A DNA stretch of 64,000 nucleotides, taken from NCBI GenBank assembly GCA_019638355.1, contig JAHBTY010000005.1:496001-560000 (forward strand), written 5' to 3'. Numbering within the stretch: the stretch's first letter is position 1; the number at the start of each line of letters is the position of its first letter. The stretch comes from Cyclobacteriaceae bacterium (GTDB lineage Bacteria > Bacteroidota > Bacteroidia > Cytophagales > Cyclobacteriaceae). Below, piece after piece: positions 1 through 8,668 of the stretch. The notes below the pieces were generated by a model. It saw only the letters and a list, made by a program, of their open reading frames with translations. It had not been told where the DNA came from and ran no database searches. The position numbers and the translations under genes are program-made.

Positions 1-1
1 A

Positions 2-601
2 GCGATTAAAGAATTGAAAGACCGGCTGGAAGGATATGAACAACTATTGAAAATTAAGGATCAGGAAATTGAAAAATTACAGTCGTTAAACAAAGAATTA
101 TTCACTGAAAACCGAACACTAAAGACAAAACAAAATGTATTGAACGATTCGCTAAATCGGTTGAACAAAAACAAGGAAGAATTAGCAACCAAAGTAGCGC
201 TTGCATCACAACTTAAAGCCGAAAACATTGTACTGGTATCGGTAAACGATAAAGGAAAAGAAAAAGAGCCCCCATTTCGCAAACGTCAACTGGATAAGAT
301 TAAAGTTGAGTTCACTATTGCAGATAATAAAGTGGCACCTATTGAGGGAAAGAAAATATTAATTCGGGTTATCGACCAAAACGGCCAACCGATTTTTGAT
401 ACAACCAAGGGGTCGGGCACATTTATTCTGAATGGAAAAGAGGAATTTTATACATCAGCCCAGGAAATTTTGTTCGACAATACCGGCCAGAAGCTATCCT
501 TTACATATGATAAAGGTTCGGAATACACGGCTGGAAACTACCTGGTAGAAATCTATACCGATGGCTACCTGATGGGAACAACGCGGTTTGAGGTACGGTA
601 A
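2..601 (+). CDS. Coiled-coil protein, N-terminus cut off by the window edge
   Basis: The reading frame is open from base 2 and the first in-window start-like codon is only a TTG, so the true start probably lies upstream. The visible 200 residues begin with a charged Leu/Lys/Glu heptad-like coiled coil (about residues 1-75). After a basic linker comes a beta-rich C-terminal domain of about 110 residues (DKIKVEFTIADNKVAPIEGK onward) ending in RFEVR. No signal peptide or catalytic motif is visible. The beta domain resembles adhesion or sensor-type beta-sandwiches, but I do not recognise a family. It is followed by 170 non-coding bases holding the rpsF promoter, so it is not part of the ribosomal operon. 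Role unknown. Confidence 0.7.
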   Translation, partial: AIKELKDRLEGYEQLLKIKDQEIEKLQSLNKELFTENRTLKTKQNVLNDSLNRLNKNKEELATKVALASQLKAENIVLVSVNDKGKEKEPPFRKRQLDKIKVEFTIADNKVAPIEGKKILIRVIDQNGQPIFDTTKGSGTFILNGKEEFYTSAQEILFDNTGQKLSFTYDKGSEYTAGNYLVEIYTDGYLMGTTRFEVR

Positions 602-712
602 AAGGCAACCAACTGTATCTGGGCCACTTCTATCGATAATTAGCAGTTAAACCTCAGATTTTTAACTGGTTAGGTTCAAAGAAAACGGCTCTGGAGCTAA
701 CTTAAATCTTAT

Positions 713-744
713 TTTGGCCGTTTTGGCCGTTTTACCTACTTTTG
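713..744 (+). promoter_or_regulatory. Bacteroidota-type promoter of the rpsF operon
   Basis: TTTG at 713-716 and TACTTTTG at 737-744 are separated by 20 bases. They match the Bacteroidota primary sigma consensus (TTTG, 19-21 bases, TAnnTTTG) exactly. Transcription would start near 750, giving a leader of about 24 bases before the rpsF ATG at 774. The upstream box lies within a direct repeat, ttttggccg twice (712-729). Confidence 0.75.
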
Positions 745-773
745 CAGTCCATTTTAAAACTAATAGTTAAATC

Positions 774-1151
774 ATGAAACACTACGAGACGGTATTCATT
801 TTAAATCCCGTTTTGTCTGAAGACCAGGCAAAGGATACTGTCGAAAAATTCGTGAAGGTTTTAACCAAAGCCAAAGCTGAGGTGATTAACGTAGAAAAGT
901 GGGGACTTAAAAAAATGGCTTATGCCATTCAAAATAAGTCAACCGGTTTCTATAACCTGATTGAATTTTCGACTTCTTCTTCCGACCTGATTAACACTTT
1001 GGAAACAGAGTTCAGACGAGACGAATCGGTAATGCGCTTTTTAACGATAGCACTCGACAAGCATGCTGTTGTTTATAACGAACGCAGACGCAAAGGCGAA
1101 TTTAACCGGAATAAGAAACAAACCACAAGAAAGGAGGAAGTTGCAGCATGA
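774..1151 (+). CDS. rpsF: 30S ribosomal protein S6
   Basis: A 125-residue protein with the S6 opening [11 protein letters not shown], the central [13 protein letters not shown] segment and the [11 protein letters not shown] strand. The C-terminus is extended and basic ([19 protein letters not shown]). S6 binds the central domain of 16S rRNA as a heterodimer with S18, whose gene follows immediately: the rpsF stop overlaps the rpsR ATG in the arrangement ATGA, which suggests translational coupling. First gene of a three-gene ribosomal operon behind a consensus promoter. Confidence 0.97.
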   Translation: MKHYETVFILNPVLSEDQAKDTVEKFVKVLTKAKAEVINVEKWGLKKMAYAIQNKSTGFYNLIEFSTSSSDLINTLETEFRRDESVMRFLTIALDKHAVVYNERRRKGEFNRNKKQTTRKEEVAA

Positions 1152-1399
1152 CACTTATGAACGAACCCATTAAGCGCGCAGAGAACAAACCCAAATACTG
1201 CCGCTTTAAGAAAAACGGAATCAAGTACATTGATTATAAAGATCCTGATTTCTTATTGAAGTTTATTAACGAGCAGGGCAAGATTCTTCCACGCAGGTTA
1301 ACCGGAACAAGCTGGAAGTTTCAGAATAAAGTAGCGCAAGCTGTAAAACGCGCACGCCACATTGCTATTCTTCCTTACCTGGCCGATTCATTGAAATAA
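1148..1399 (+). CDS. rpsR: 30S ribosomal protein S18
   Basis: An 83-residue basic protein carrying the S18 signatures [36 protein letters not shown] and [11 protein letters not shown]. It joins S6 on the 30S platform. The ATG at 1148 overlaps the rpsF stop by four bases. A second in-frame ATG at 1157 ([11 protein letters not shown]) is an alternative start; I kept the coupled one. rplI follows after 18 bases. Confidence 0.96.
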   Translation: MTLMNEPIKRAENKPKYCRFKKNGIKYIDYKDPDFLLKFINEQGKILPRRLTGTSWKFQNKVAQAVKRARHIAILPYLADSLK

Positions 1400-1417
1400 T
1401 CTAAACCCTGTAACACC

Positions 1418-1861
1418 ATGGAAATAATATTAAAACAAGATGTAGCAGGACTCGGTTATAAAAACGATACTGTAAAAGTAAAGCCGGGCTACGGTAGAAA
1501 TTACCTGATCCCAACGGGGGCAGCAATTATCGCGAATGATTCGAACAAGCGAATGATCGCGGAGAACATCCGCCAGGCAGCCCACAAGGCCGCTAAGGTT
1601 AAACAAGATGCAGAAGCTTTAGCCGCCAAGATTGGAGAACTTACTATTGAAGTAGGAACAAAGGCTGGTGAATCAGGCAAGATTTTTGGAGCTGTAACTG
1701 CTGTTCAGGTTGCTGAAATTCTAAAAACGAAAGGTTTTGAAGTGGATCGTAAGAAAATACACTTTAAAGAACAACCCAAGCAATTGGGAACTTATCCAGT
1801 TACACTGGATCTTCACAAAGAAGTGAAGCATACGATTAGTGTAAACGTGGTAGCAGAATAA
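1418..1861 (+). CDS. rplI: 50S ribosomal protein L9
   Basis: A 147-residue protein of normal L9 length. The N-terminal rRNA-binding domain reads MEIILKQDVAGLGYKNDTVK and continues with VKPGYGRNYLIPTGAA. A long helix linker (residues about 42-75) leads to the C-terminal domain with GESGKIFGAVT. L9 binds domain V of 23S rRNA near the L1 stalk. It is the last gene of the rpsF-rpsR-rplI operon and is followed at once by a strong terminator. Confidence 0.97.
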   Translation: MEIILKQDVAGLGYKNDTVKVKPGYGRNYLIPTGAAIIANDSNKRMIAENIRQAAHKAAKVKQDAEALAAKIGELTIEVGTKAGESGKIFGAVTAVQVAEILKTKGFEVDRKKIHFKEQPKQLGTYPVTLDLHKEVKHTISVNVVAE

Positions 1862-1884
1862 TTAAAGAGTTTAGTTGAGTTATG

Positions 1885-1911
1885 AAACCCTGGCGCAAGT
1901 CAGGGTTTTTT
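1885..1911 (+). terminator. Rho-independent terminator of the ribosomal operon
   Basis: The stem AAACCCTG (1885-1892) pairs with CAGGGTTT (1901-1908) around the 8-base loop GCGCAAGT, and the T-run extends to 1911. It overlaps the last codons of the convergent DUF3109 gene, so it probably serves the plus-strand operon. Confidence 0.85.
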
Positions 1912-2472
1912 GTTTTCGATGGCAGCCACTAACTCACCATACCAAACGTCACCATACTTACGAATAAGAGGCTCTTTCAAAAACTTATAAAGTGGCACTT
2001 GTAGCGATTGCCCTAATGTGCATGCCGCAGAACAAATACTCCACTTGTGGTAATTCACGGCTTCAAAACCTTTCTTGTTTTTGGTAATCCGAATGGGGTA
2101 TAAATGGCAGGAAATAGGCTTCCGGAATTCCACCTTTCCATCCAGATAGGCTTGTTCGATACCGCACTTTAACACACCTTTCGCATCGTAAAGTGCATAC
2201 GCGCATTCTTTGCCACCAATGGTAGGTGTAGAGTAATCGCCATCCTCATCCAGAATATAGGGGCCTTGTTCTTTAATGGCAGCCAGTCCTGCTTTTGTAA
2301 GATAAGGCTTGATAGCCTTTTGAATGGATTTCATCGTTTCCAATTCATCCTCTTCCAAAGGCGCGCCCAAATCACCCTCTACGCAGCATGCACCTTTGCA
2401 TTTTTCCAGGTTGCAGACAAACTCAACTTCTTTAATGTCATCCGAAACCAATATCTCGCCTACTTGAATCAT
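1900..2472 (-). CDS. DUF3109 family cysteine-rich protein
   Basis: A 190-residue soluble protein matching DUF3109, a family related to the YkgJ-type Fe/Zn-chelating proteins. Cysteines cluster near the N-terminus ([11 protein letters not shown], residues about 20-30) and recur later ([39 protein letters not shown]), as expected for a metal or Fe-S site. The biochemical role of the family is not established. It converges on rplI and shares the terminator bases. It runs in the same direction as the TcmP-like gene upstream, separated from it by a palindromic repeat region. Confidence 0.85.
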   Translation of the reverse strand: MIQVGEILVSDDIKEVEFVCNLEKCKGACCVEGDLGAPLEEDELETMKSIQKAIKPYLTKAGLAAIKEQGPYILDEDGDYSTPTIGGKECAYALYDAKGVLKCGIEQAYLDGKVEFRKPISCHLYPIRITKNKKGFEAVNYHKWSICSAACTLGQSLQVPLYKFLKEPLIRKYGDVWYGELVAAIENKKP

Positions 2473-2502
2473 GCTATTGAAATTAAAACACCAAGTTACT
2501 TA

Positions 2503-2548
2503 AAACCTTCGAGGTCTTTTCGCATTCGTAAAAAGACCTCGAAGGTTT
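2503..2548. repeat. Perfect 18-bp palindromic repeat
   Basis: AAACCTTCGAGGTCTTTT (2503-2520) is perfectly inverted at 2531-2548 around the 10-base loop cgcattcgta. A degenerate third copy of the same unit (aaaaagacctcggaagtttt) lies at 2590-2609. The hairpin sits between the two minus-strand genes and could end transcription of the TcmP-like gene. The unit structure also fits a dispersed palindromic repeat. Confidence 0.85.
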
Positions 2549-2562
2549 AAGCATTCGATTAC

Positions 2563-2628
2563 TGAAACAACTCAAACTGTATCGCACCAAAAAGACCTCG
2601 GAAGTTTTTATTGAAACAACTCAAACTG
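2563..2628. repeat. 17-bp direct repeat duplicating the 3' end of the TcmP-like gene
   Basis: tgaaacaactcaaactg occurs at 2563-2579 and again at 2612-2628. The second copy encodes the C-terminal QFELFQ of the TcmP-like protein (minus strand). The first copy, beyond the stop codon, also reads QFELFQ followed by a stop, with CAG in place of CAA for the last Gln. The degenerate palindrome unit lies between the copies. Confidence 0.8.
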
Positions 2629-3444
2629 GGTATGTCCGGCCGCCTCAACTGTATTGCGGATGGATTGCGTGGAGAATTCTTTGGAGAAAAAACCAATCTG
2701 GTAAACAGGCACTTCCATTAAACCGGAATCTGCTTTATGTGTTGATAGGGAAAGATTATAGCCCAACGCCAGCATATTGGTTTGATATTGCTGCACCAAT
2801 CGCTTGTAGAAAGTGCGGTTGTTGCCGGTGCCACGCTCAACCAGTTCAGCACCTTCTTTGGTTAAGTAATTGGAAAGTTTAATGCGCGAATCGCGTAGGT
2901 AAAACCGGTAGTTCAGTTTGTCGTTCAGCGCAAAGCAGAAGGGCATCAGAAAGTTTAGTCGCAGGTCGGCCAGTTTTCGTACGGTTTCAAACTCGAGATC
3001 GAATGAAAATGAATCGGCCAGGCAAAACACACTGGTACTACCTGCTGTAACCGGTATATAATGACGTAAATTGGTAATTAGCTCTTCGGGCTTACCTTTA
3101 AGTAACAACACACTCTTTCCCCGAAAATATTTATTCACCCGAATTTTCAGAATGTTTAGCTGCTCCTGATCGGCCGCACAAAAAATGTAACGGGTAATGG
3201 GTAAATCGAGCGAAAGAGTAAGTAATGCCGGTGCAGCAAATAATTCGTGGCGCGCACCCAGCGAATAAAGTCCGTTGCCTGCAAACAAATCAATAAAAAC
3301 CAGGTCGCGAACTTTTCCGGCATGCAGGTTTACATACGACTGAACATATTGCGCAATTACCGAAGTCTTTTCTTTAATCCAGGGTTCGGCCGCTGTAACA
3401 GCAAAGCCATCGTCAGTAAATCGGAAAGGAGGTAGTATTGCCAA
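2608..3444 (-). CDS. TcmP-like (three-Cys-motif partner) methyltransferase-fold protein
   Basis: A 278-residue protein. The N-terminal half has PWIKEKTSVIAQYVQSYV followed by VFIDLFAGNGLYSLG (about residues 48-62), the glycine-rich S-adenosylmethionine-fold loop with the spacing of the three-Cys-motif partner family TcmP. Later segments (FCLADSFSFDLEF, LNFLMPFCF) fit the same fold. The substrate is unknown. The frame opens with a TTG at 3442-3444; no suitable ATG is present, and a weak promoter-like box (TATCTTTC, minus strand, 3461-3468) lies just upstream. No classical three-Cys partner is adjacent, though the next gene downstream is the cysteine-rich DUF3109 protein. The last six codons are duplicated downstream. 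Confidence 0.65.
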   Translation of the reverse strand: MAILPPFRFTDDGFAVTAAEPWIKEKTSVIAQYVQSYVNLHAGKVRDLVFIDLFAGNGLYSLGARHELFAAPALLTLSLDLPITRYIFCAADQEQLNILKIRVNKYFRGKSVLLLKGKPEELITNLRHYIPVTAGSTSVFCLADSFSFDLEFETVRKLADLRLNFLMPFCFALNDKLNYRFYLRDSRIKLSNYLTKEGAELVERGTGNNRTFYKRLVQQYQTNMLALGYNLSLSTHKADSGLMEVPVYQIGFFSKEFSTQSIRNTVEAAGHTQFELFQ

Positions 3445-3651
3445 CGTTGAAAATTATAGCGAAAGATAAGGCTAATCAAAAAAAATCAAAATCAGCCGTG
3501 CTTTTGTGGAATAAACCAGTAACCCGATAAGAATCAGGTATGTTATTCACCTATGGGAACAATAGCTTTAAGTTGTTAAAAAAAATTTGAAATTGAAGGA
3601 TTACGGAAAGGTTTCGGCATTGGAATTCACCTGCCTATATTGCGAACTTTT

Positions 3652-5913
3652 ATGAACGACTATTTACAAACCCTGAACGAACCACAGCGCGAAGGGGTAT
3701 TGAATACCGAAGGGCCAACTATGATTATTGCGGGTGCAGGCTCGGGAAAAACCCGGGTACTTACGTTTCGCATAGCCCATCTTATCCAAAGCAAAAATGT
3801 TGATCCGTTCAATATCATGGCGTTAACCTTTACCAACAAGGCAGCCAAAGAAATGCGCGAGCGGATTGAAAAAATGGTAGGTGGCGATGCCCGCAACCTG
3901 TGGATGGGTACCTTTCACTCGGTATTTGCGCGCATACTTCGGGCTGAAGCGCATCATTTAGGTTATCCTAATAATTTCACCATTTACGATACCGATGATT
4001 CCAAGTCGCTATTACGAAGTGTAATTAAAGAGATGGGGCTTGACGAAACCCAATACAAAGCCAACACGGTTTACAATCGCATTTCATCGGCCAAGAACAG
4101 GCTTATCTCGTGGCAGGATTACATTGCCAATCCCATTTTTGCTGCTGATGATGCTGCCAACATGCGGCCCGAAATTGGAAATATTTTTAAAGCTTATTCT
4201 TTGCGTTGTTTCAAGTCGGGAGCGATGGACTTCGATGATTTACTGTTCAACACCGATAAATTATTCAAAGAACATTTAGAAGTATTGAATAAATATCAGC
4301 ACCGGTTTCATTACATGCTGGTAGATGAGTTTCAGGATACCAACCTGTGCCAATACTTCATTATCCGCAAGCTCGCATCGGTGCGCGAAAATATTTGTGT
4401 GGTGGGCGATGATGCCCAAAGTATTTACGCCTTTCGCGGAGCCGATATTTCTAACATACTCAACTTCGAGAAAGATTATCCGGAAGCGCGCATCATAAAA
4501 CTGGAGCAGAACTATCGCTCCACACAAACCATAGTAGAAGCCGCTAACTCTGTAATTGCCAAAAACAAAGCCCAGCTTCCTAAAAAAGTATGGACCGAAA
4601 ATGAAGAAGGCAACCTGATTGAGTTAATCAAAGCGGTGTCGGATAACGAGGAAGGAAAACTGGTCGCTTCTTCCATCTTTGAAGAAAAGATGCAGCATCA
4701 ATACAAGTTCAGCGATTTTGTTGTGTTGTATCGTACCAACAGCCAGAGCCGGGCAATCGAAGAAGCTTTGCGCAGAATGAATATCAAATACAAAGTAGTT
4801 GGCGGGTTGTCTTTCTATCAACGCAAGGAGATAAAAGATATGTTGGCCTATTTGCGATATTCATTAAACCAGCAAGATGAGGCTTCTTTTAAACGAATCA
4901 TTAATCTGCCCAAACGGGGTATTGGCGACACCACCATTGACAAAATAATTGTTGCTGCAAACGATCACGGCATTTCTATCTGGGAAGTATTGGAAAACAT
5001 CCCTTCCTTTTTGGGAAGCGGAAGATCAGTTTATGCGATTGAAGACTTTGTAACCAAGATTAAACGCTTCGGTATCGAAATTCAAAACAAAGATGCCTAC
5101 GAAGCAGCTGCCGAAATTGCAAAGGCGAGCGGATTGCTGAAAGAATTGTATGAGGACAAAACCGTGGAAGGTTTGAGTCGGTATGAAAACGTGCAGGAAT
5201 TACTGAACGCCATTAAAGAGTACGTGGACGATCCTGAAAAGGAAGATAAAAGTTTAAGTGCATTCTTACAGGAAGTATCGTTGCTCACCGGTCAGGACGA
5301 AGATAAAGACCAAGATCCCGACAAGGTTACCCTGATGACCATACACATGGCAAAAGGCCTTGAGTTTAAGAATGTGTACATCGTAGGGATGGAGGAAGAT
5401 TTGTTTCCATCGCAATTGATGTTGAGCAGCCGCTCGGAATTAGAAGAAGAACGCAGGTTGTTTTATGTGGCCATTACGCGCGCACAAAAAAAACTCTACC
5501 TCTCCTACGCACTTACACGCTATCGGTTTGGCCGCTTGAAGAACTGCGAACCAAGTCGCTTTCTGGATGACATCAACACCAAATTCATTAAAGTGAGTAC
5601 CAAATTTGGTGGTATTGATTCAGTGGCCCCCAATCCCAACTTTGCCAAAAGTTTTGTGAGCGGCATGAAGAAGACAGTGAGTTCGCAACCCGTTGCCAAG
5701 CCAACTGCCTATAAACCACCAGCCGATTTTAAACCCAGCGATACCAGTGCTTTGAAAGAAGGTATGAAAGTAGAGCATCCAAAATTTGGCTTCGGCACCG
5801 TAACAAAAATGGAAGAAGTGGGTGCCGAACGTAAAGCCCGCATTCAGTTTACTGATTTTGGGGAGAAGACCTTATTGCTTAGTTTTGCTAAATTGAAAAT
5901 ACACGAAAATTGA
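3652..5913 (+). CDS. uvrD: ATP-dependent DNA helicase of the UvrD/PcrA family
   Basis: A 753-residue superfamily 1A helicase that translocates 3'-5' on single-stranded DNA in repair and conflict resolution. Visible motifs are Walker A AGAGSGKTRVL near residue 30, LTFTNKAAKEM (Ia), MLVDEFQDTN (II), GDDAQSIYAFRGAD (III), LEQNYRS (IV), VTLMTIHMAKGLEF (V) and RRLFYVAITRA (VI). The last 60 residues (KVEHPKFGFGTVTKME onward) form the Tudor-like RNA-polymerase-binding module of PcrA/UvrD. I chose the ATG at 3652 (MNDYLQTLNEPQ) over a TTG four codons earlier because family members begin with this segment. It starts a tight operon with the DUF4290 gene and murA. PcrA is an equally good name. Confidence 0.93.
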   Translation: MNDYLQTLNEPQREGVLNTEGPTMIIAGAGSGKTRVLTFRIAHLIQSKNVDPFNIMALTFTNKAAKEMRERIEKMVGGDARNLWMGTFHSVFARILRAEAHHLGYPNNFTIYDTDDSKSLLRSVIKEMGLDETQYKANTVYNRISSAKNRLISWQDYIANPIFAADDAANMRPEIGNIFKAYSLRCFKSGAMDFDDLLFNTDKLFKEHLEVLNKYQHRFHYMLVDEFQDTNLCQYFIIRKLASVRENICVVGDDAQSIYAFRGADISNILNFEKDYPEARIIKLEQNYRSTQTIVEAANSVIAKNKAQLPKKVWTENEEGNLIELIKAVSDNEEGKLVASSIFEEKMQHQYKFSDFVVLYRTNSQSRAIEEALRRMNIKYKVVGGLSFYQRKEIKDMLAYLRYSLNQQDEASFKRIINLPKRGIGDTTIDKIIVAANDHGISIWEVLENIPSFLGSGRSVYAIEDFVTKIKRFGIEIQNKDAYEAAAEIAKASGLLKELYEDKTVEGLSRYENVQELLNAIKEYVDDPEKEDKSLSAFLQEVSLLTGQDEDKDQDPDKVTLMTIHMAKGLEFKNVYIVGMEEDLFPSQLMLSSRSELEEERRLFYVAITRAQKKLYLSYALTRYRFGRLKNCEPSRFLDDINTKFIKVSTKFGGIDSVAPNPNFAKSFVSGMKKTVSSQPVAKPTAYKPPADFKPSDTSALKEGMKVEHPKFGFGTVTKMEEVGAERKARIQFTDFGEKTLLLSFAKLKIHEN

Positions 5914-6599
5914 AAACAATCGGAGAATACAACACTTCACGCGAAGCCATTATTTTGAAAGAGTATGGCCGCAACGTACAGAAGCTGGTTAATTACATTC
6001 GCACTATACCCGATAAGGATAAGCGTACACAAATGGCCACTACCCTTATCGAATTGATAAAACAACTGGCACCGGTAGCCAAAGAAGCCCAGGAAAATCC
6101 GCAACGCATGTGGGACGATCTGTACATCATGGCTGACTTTAACCTGGATGTAAACAACCCGTACTCTACACCAGATCGCACTATTCTTTTTAAGAAGCCG
6201 CGAAAAATGGAGTATCCACAAAACGATGTGCGGTACCGGCATTATGGAAAAAATATTGAGCGCCTGGTAATAGAAGCTACCAAAAAAGAAGATCCGCAGG
6301 AGCGTGAAGAGGCAGCCATTTACATTGGTAAGTTGATGAAAACTTTTTACGGTGCCTGGAACAAAGAAACCCTCGATGATTCGGTAATTGTAAAAGACAT
6401 CAGCATTCTTAGCAAAGGAAAATTAACCTTAAGTCTGGATAAGGTTCGCGAAGAAAATCTCTTCGAAAAATTGTATCGGGAACAACGCAAAGGCAATGGC
6501 CAACAGGCACAAGGAAACGATAAACGCGACAATCGTAATTCGCGAAACAACCGACCGTTCAAAAAGAACCGTCATCAACACCGCAGAAGAGATCAATGA
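5910..6599 (+). CDS. DUF4290 domain-containing protein
   Basis: A 229-residue protein matching DUF4290, a Bacteroidota family of unknown function (KTIGEYNTSREAIILKEYGR opening, then LVNYIRTIPDKDKR and PQRMWDDLYIMADF). The tail from about residue 195 is low-complexity and strongly basic (Gln/Asn/Arg/Lys-rich, ending KKNRHQHRRRDQ), which suggests nucleic-acid contact; that is inference. It begins with a TTG overlapping the helicase stop (TTGA) and its own stop overlaps the murA ATG, so the three genes are probably translationally coupled. Confidence 0.85.
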   Translation: MKTIGEYNTSREAIILKEYGRNVQKLVNYIRTIPDKDKRTQMATTLIELIKQLAPVAKEAQENPQRMWDDLYIMADFNLDVNNPYSTPDRTILFKKPRKMEYPQNDVRYRHYGKNIERLVIEATKKEDPQEREEAAIYIGKLMKTFYGAWNKETLDDSVIVKDISILSKGKLTLSLDKVREENLFEKLYREQRKGNGQQAQGNDKRDNRNSRNNRPFKKNRHQHRRRDQ

Positions 6600-7900
6600 G
6601 TTCGTTTAAAATAAAAGGTGGAGTTAAGCTGAAGGGCGAAATTATTCCACAAGGTGCCAAAAATGAAGCACTGCAGGTTTTATGTGCACCATTGTTAACG
6701 GCACAACCCGTAACCATTCATAATATCCCCGACATTGTAGATGTAAACAAACTGATTGAATTAATTGGTGACCTCGGTTGTAAAGTTGAAAAACTGAGTA
6801 AAGGTTCGTACCGCTTTACGGCTACAACTGTAAATACAGCTTACCTCGAAACTCCTGAGTACAGAAAGAAAGCCGCTGCTTTACGCGGATCGGTGATGTT
6901 GCTCGGCCCCATTCTGGCGCGTTACGGAAAAGCCAGTATTCCCAAACCCGGAGGCGATAAAATCGGTAGAAGAAAATTAGATACCCACTTTATCGGGTTT
7001 CAAAACTTAGGTGCCCGTTTTAAATATGAAACAAACGATAACCTGTTTCATATTGATGCCTCGCAATTACAAGGCAAATACATGTTGCTGGACGAAGCTT
7101 CCGTTACCGGAACTGCCAACATTGTAATGGCTGCAGTTTTAGCTAAGGGTACTACTACTATTTACAATGCTGCGTGCGAACCTTATTTGCAACAACTTTG
7201 CTCTATGCTCAATCGCATGGGTGCCAAGATCAGTGGTATTGGTTCTAATCTATTGGTGATTGAAGGCATTGAAAAACTTAACGGCACTGATCATACTATT
7301 CTACCGGATATGATTGAGATTGGTAGCTTTATTGGTCTTGCCGCCATGACGCAATCTGAAATTACCATCAAGAATTGTCGCATTGATATGCTGGGCATCA
7401 TCCCTGAAATCTTCAGACGATTAGGCGTAAAGATGGAATTTCGTGGTGATGATATTTATATTCCTGCACAAGAACGGTACGAAATTGAAACATTTATTGA
7501 TGGTTCCATCCTCACCATTGCCGATGCACCCTGGCCCGGCTTTACACCTGATTTAATCAGTATTGTGTTGGTGGTAGCCATTCAGGCTAAAGGCACCGTT
7601 CTTATCCACCAGAAAATGTTTGAGAGCAGATTATTTTTTGTTGATAAGCTGATTGATATGGGTGCACAGATAATTCTGAACGATCCGCATCGCGCCACTG
7701 TAATTGGACTTGATCGCAAAAACCCTCTCCGCGGAATTAAAATGTCCTCGCCCGATATTCGTGCCGGTGTTGCGCTATTGATTGCAGCCTTATCTGCCCA
7801 AGGCGAAAGCGAAATTTCGAATGTTGAACAGATTGACAGAGGCTACCAGGATATTGAGTTCCGTTTAAAGCAACTGGGTGCGCTAATCGAACGAATTTAG
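6596..7900 (+). CDS. murA: UDP-N-acetylglucosamine 1-carboxyvinyltransferase (Asp active-site variant)
   Basis: A 434-residue cytosolic enzyme that transfers enolpyruvate from PEP to UDP-GlcNAc, the first committed step of peptidoglycan synthesis. QGAKNEALQVL carries the conserved Lys22 and Asn23, and MLLGPILARYGKASIPKPGG leads into the active-site loop. In that loop the usual catalytic Cys (Cys115 in E. coli) is Asp121 (PGGDKIGRR). A Cys-to-Asp change at this position is known to keep activity and prevent covalent inactivation by fosfomycin. Third gene of the uvrD-DUF4290-murA operon (ATGA overlap). Its stop overlaps the convergent gene at 7897. Confidence 0.95.
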   Translation: MSSFKIKGGVKLKGEIIPQGAKNEALQVLCAPLLTAQPVTIHNIPDIVDVNKLIELIGDLGCKVEKLSKGSYRFTATTVNTAYLETPEYRKKAAALRGSVMLLGPILARYGKASIPKPGGDKIGRRKLDTHFIGFQNLGARFKYETNDNLFHIDASQLQGKYMLLDEASVTGTANIVMAAVLAKGTTTIYNAACEPYLQQLCSMLNRMGAKISGIGSNLLVIEGIEKLNGTDHTILPDMIEIGSFIGLAAMTQSEITIKNCRIDMLGIIPEIFRRLGVKMEFRGDDIYIPAQERYEIETFIDGSILTIADAPWPGFTPDLISIVLVVAIQAKGTVLIHQKMFESRLFFVDKLIDMGAQIILNDPHRATVIGLDRKNPLRGIKMSSPDIRAGVALLIAALSAQGESEISNVEQIDRGYQDIEFRLKQLGALIERI

Positions 7901-8625
7901 TTTTGTTGCGTCTGTTGGTTATAGTAACTAAAAACCTGAATGAGGTCTCTTTGTTTAGAGATTGATAAATCCTTTTCAATCATATAAGACTGAACTTGCT
8001 TTTCTTTACCGGTAAAAATTTTTGCGAAGTTTCGTTTGCCCGGAATATCAAAAACCTTCCCATTAACCAGGTAATAAAATTTCTCATTCTTTACCAATCT
8101 CACATCTTTGCTACCCACATTAAGGGCCGGATGATAATCGGGCTGCTTTACTATAATCTCCGATCGCTTCAACAACGTTAGATTACCCTCTGCTAAAATT
8201 TCATAAAAACCTTCAATGGGTGTATTGGAATCGTAAGTCCACTCTCTTGCGTTCACAAAATTGCTTTGAAAATGTGTTAACGAATCTATCGACACAAAGC
8301 TCTTTACCAGGTTTCCTTTTAACACCCGCACACCCTGCGGTGTTATAAGGTCAAATTCATTTTGTTTCAAATCCAGCTTGGCTACTCCCTCCACAATTTT
8401 GTCGGCATCAAAAAGTTGAAATACCACCTTGTTAAAGGTTTTATTCAGGTAAACATCGCCTTTAATACCACCCGGAGGCCCCGCAATAGTAGGTACTGAA
8501 TTGGTTTGCCCCAGGTTGCCTCCCATACGCTCGAGAGAATAAAGGTTATGAATATAGTTACCGTTGTTTTGCGCCTGACATAACACTGTAACGGCCAAAA
8601 AAAGGAAAGGAATAAACCCCCGCAT
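7897..8625 (-). CDS. Exported protein of unknown function (paralogue of the protein at 34947-35561)
   Basis: A 242-residue protein with a Sec signal peptide (MRGFIPFLFLAVTVLCQAQ, cleavage after AQA or CQAQ likely). I do not recognise a named domain. Its C-terminal two thirds align by eye with the 204-residue protein at 34947-35561: LAEGNLTLLKR against [11 protein letters not shown], then KNEKFYYLVNGKVFDIPGKR against [20 protein letters not shown], and finally RDLIQVFSYYNQ against [12 protein letters not shown]. The probable location is the periplasm or cell surface. It converges on murA with a four-base overlap, and the divergent space behind it is short. Confidence 0.7.
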   Translation of the reverse strand: MRGFIPFLFLAVTVLCQAQNNGNYIHNLYSLERMGGNLGQTNSVPTIAGPPGGIKGDVYLNKTFNKVVFQLFDADKIVEGVAKLDLKQNEFDLITPQGVRVLKGNLVKSFVSIDSLTHFQSNFVNAREWTYDSNTPIEGFYEILAEGNLTLLKRSEIIVKQPDYHPALNVGSKDVRLVKNEKFYYLVNGKVFDIPGKRNFAKIFTGKEKQVQSYMIEKDLSISKQRDLIQVFSYYNQQTQQN

Positions 8626-8668
8626 AATGTTTTTATCTTTTTATGTTAGGGAAGTTAATTCATTTTTT

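Noticed and set aside
712-733. Tandem ttttggccg as the start of a CRISPR-like array
   Set aside because: Only two 9-base units without spacers; explained as part of the rpsF promoter region. No CRISPR array or cas gene was seen in the window.
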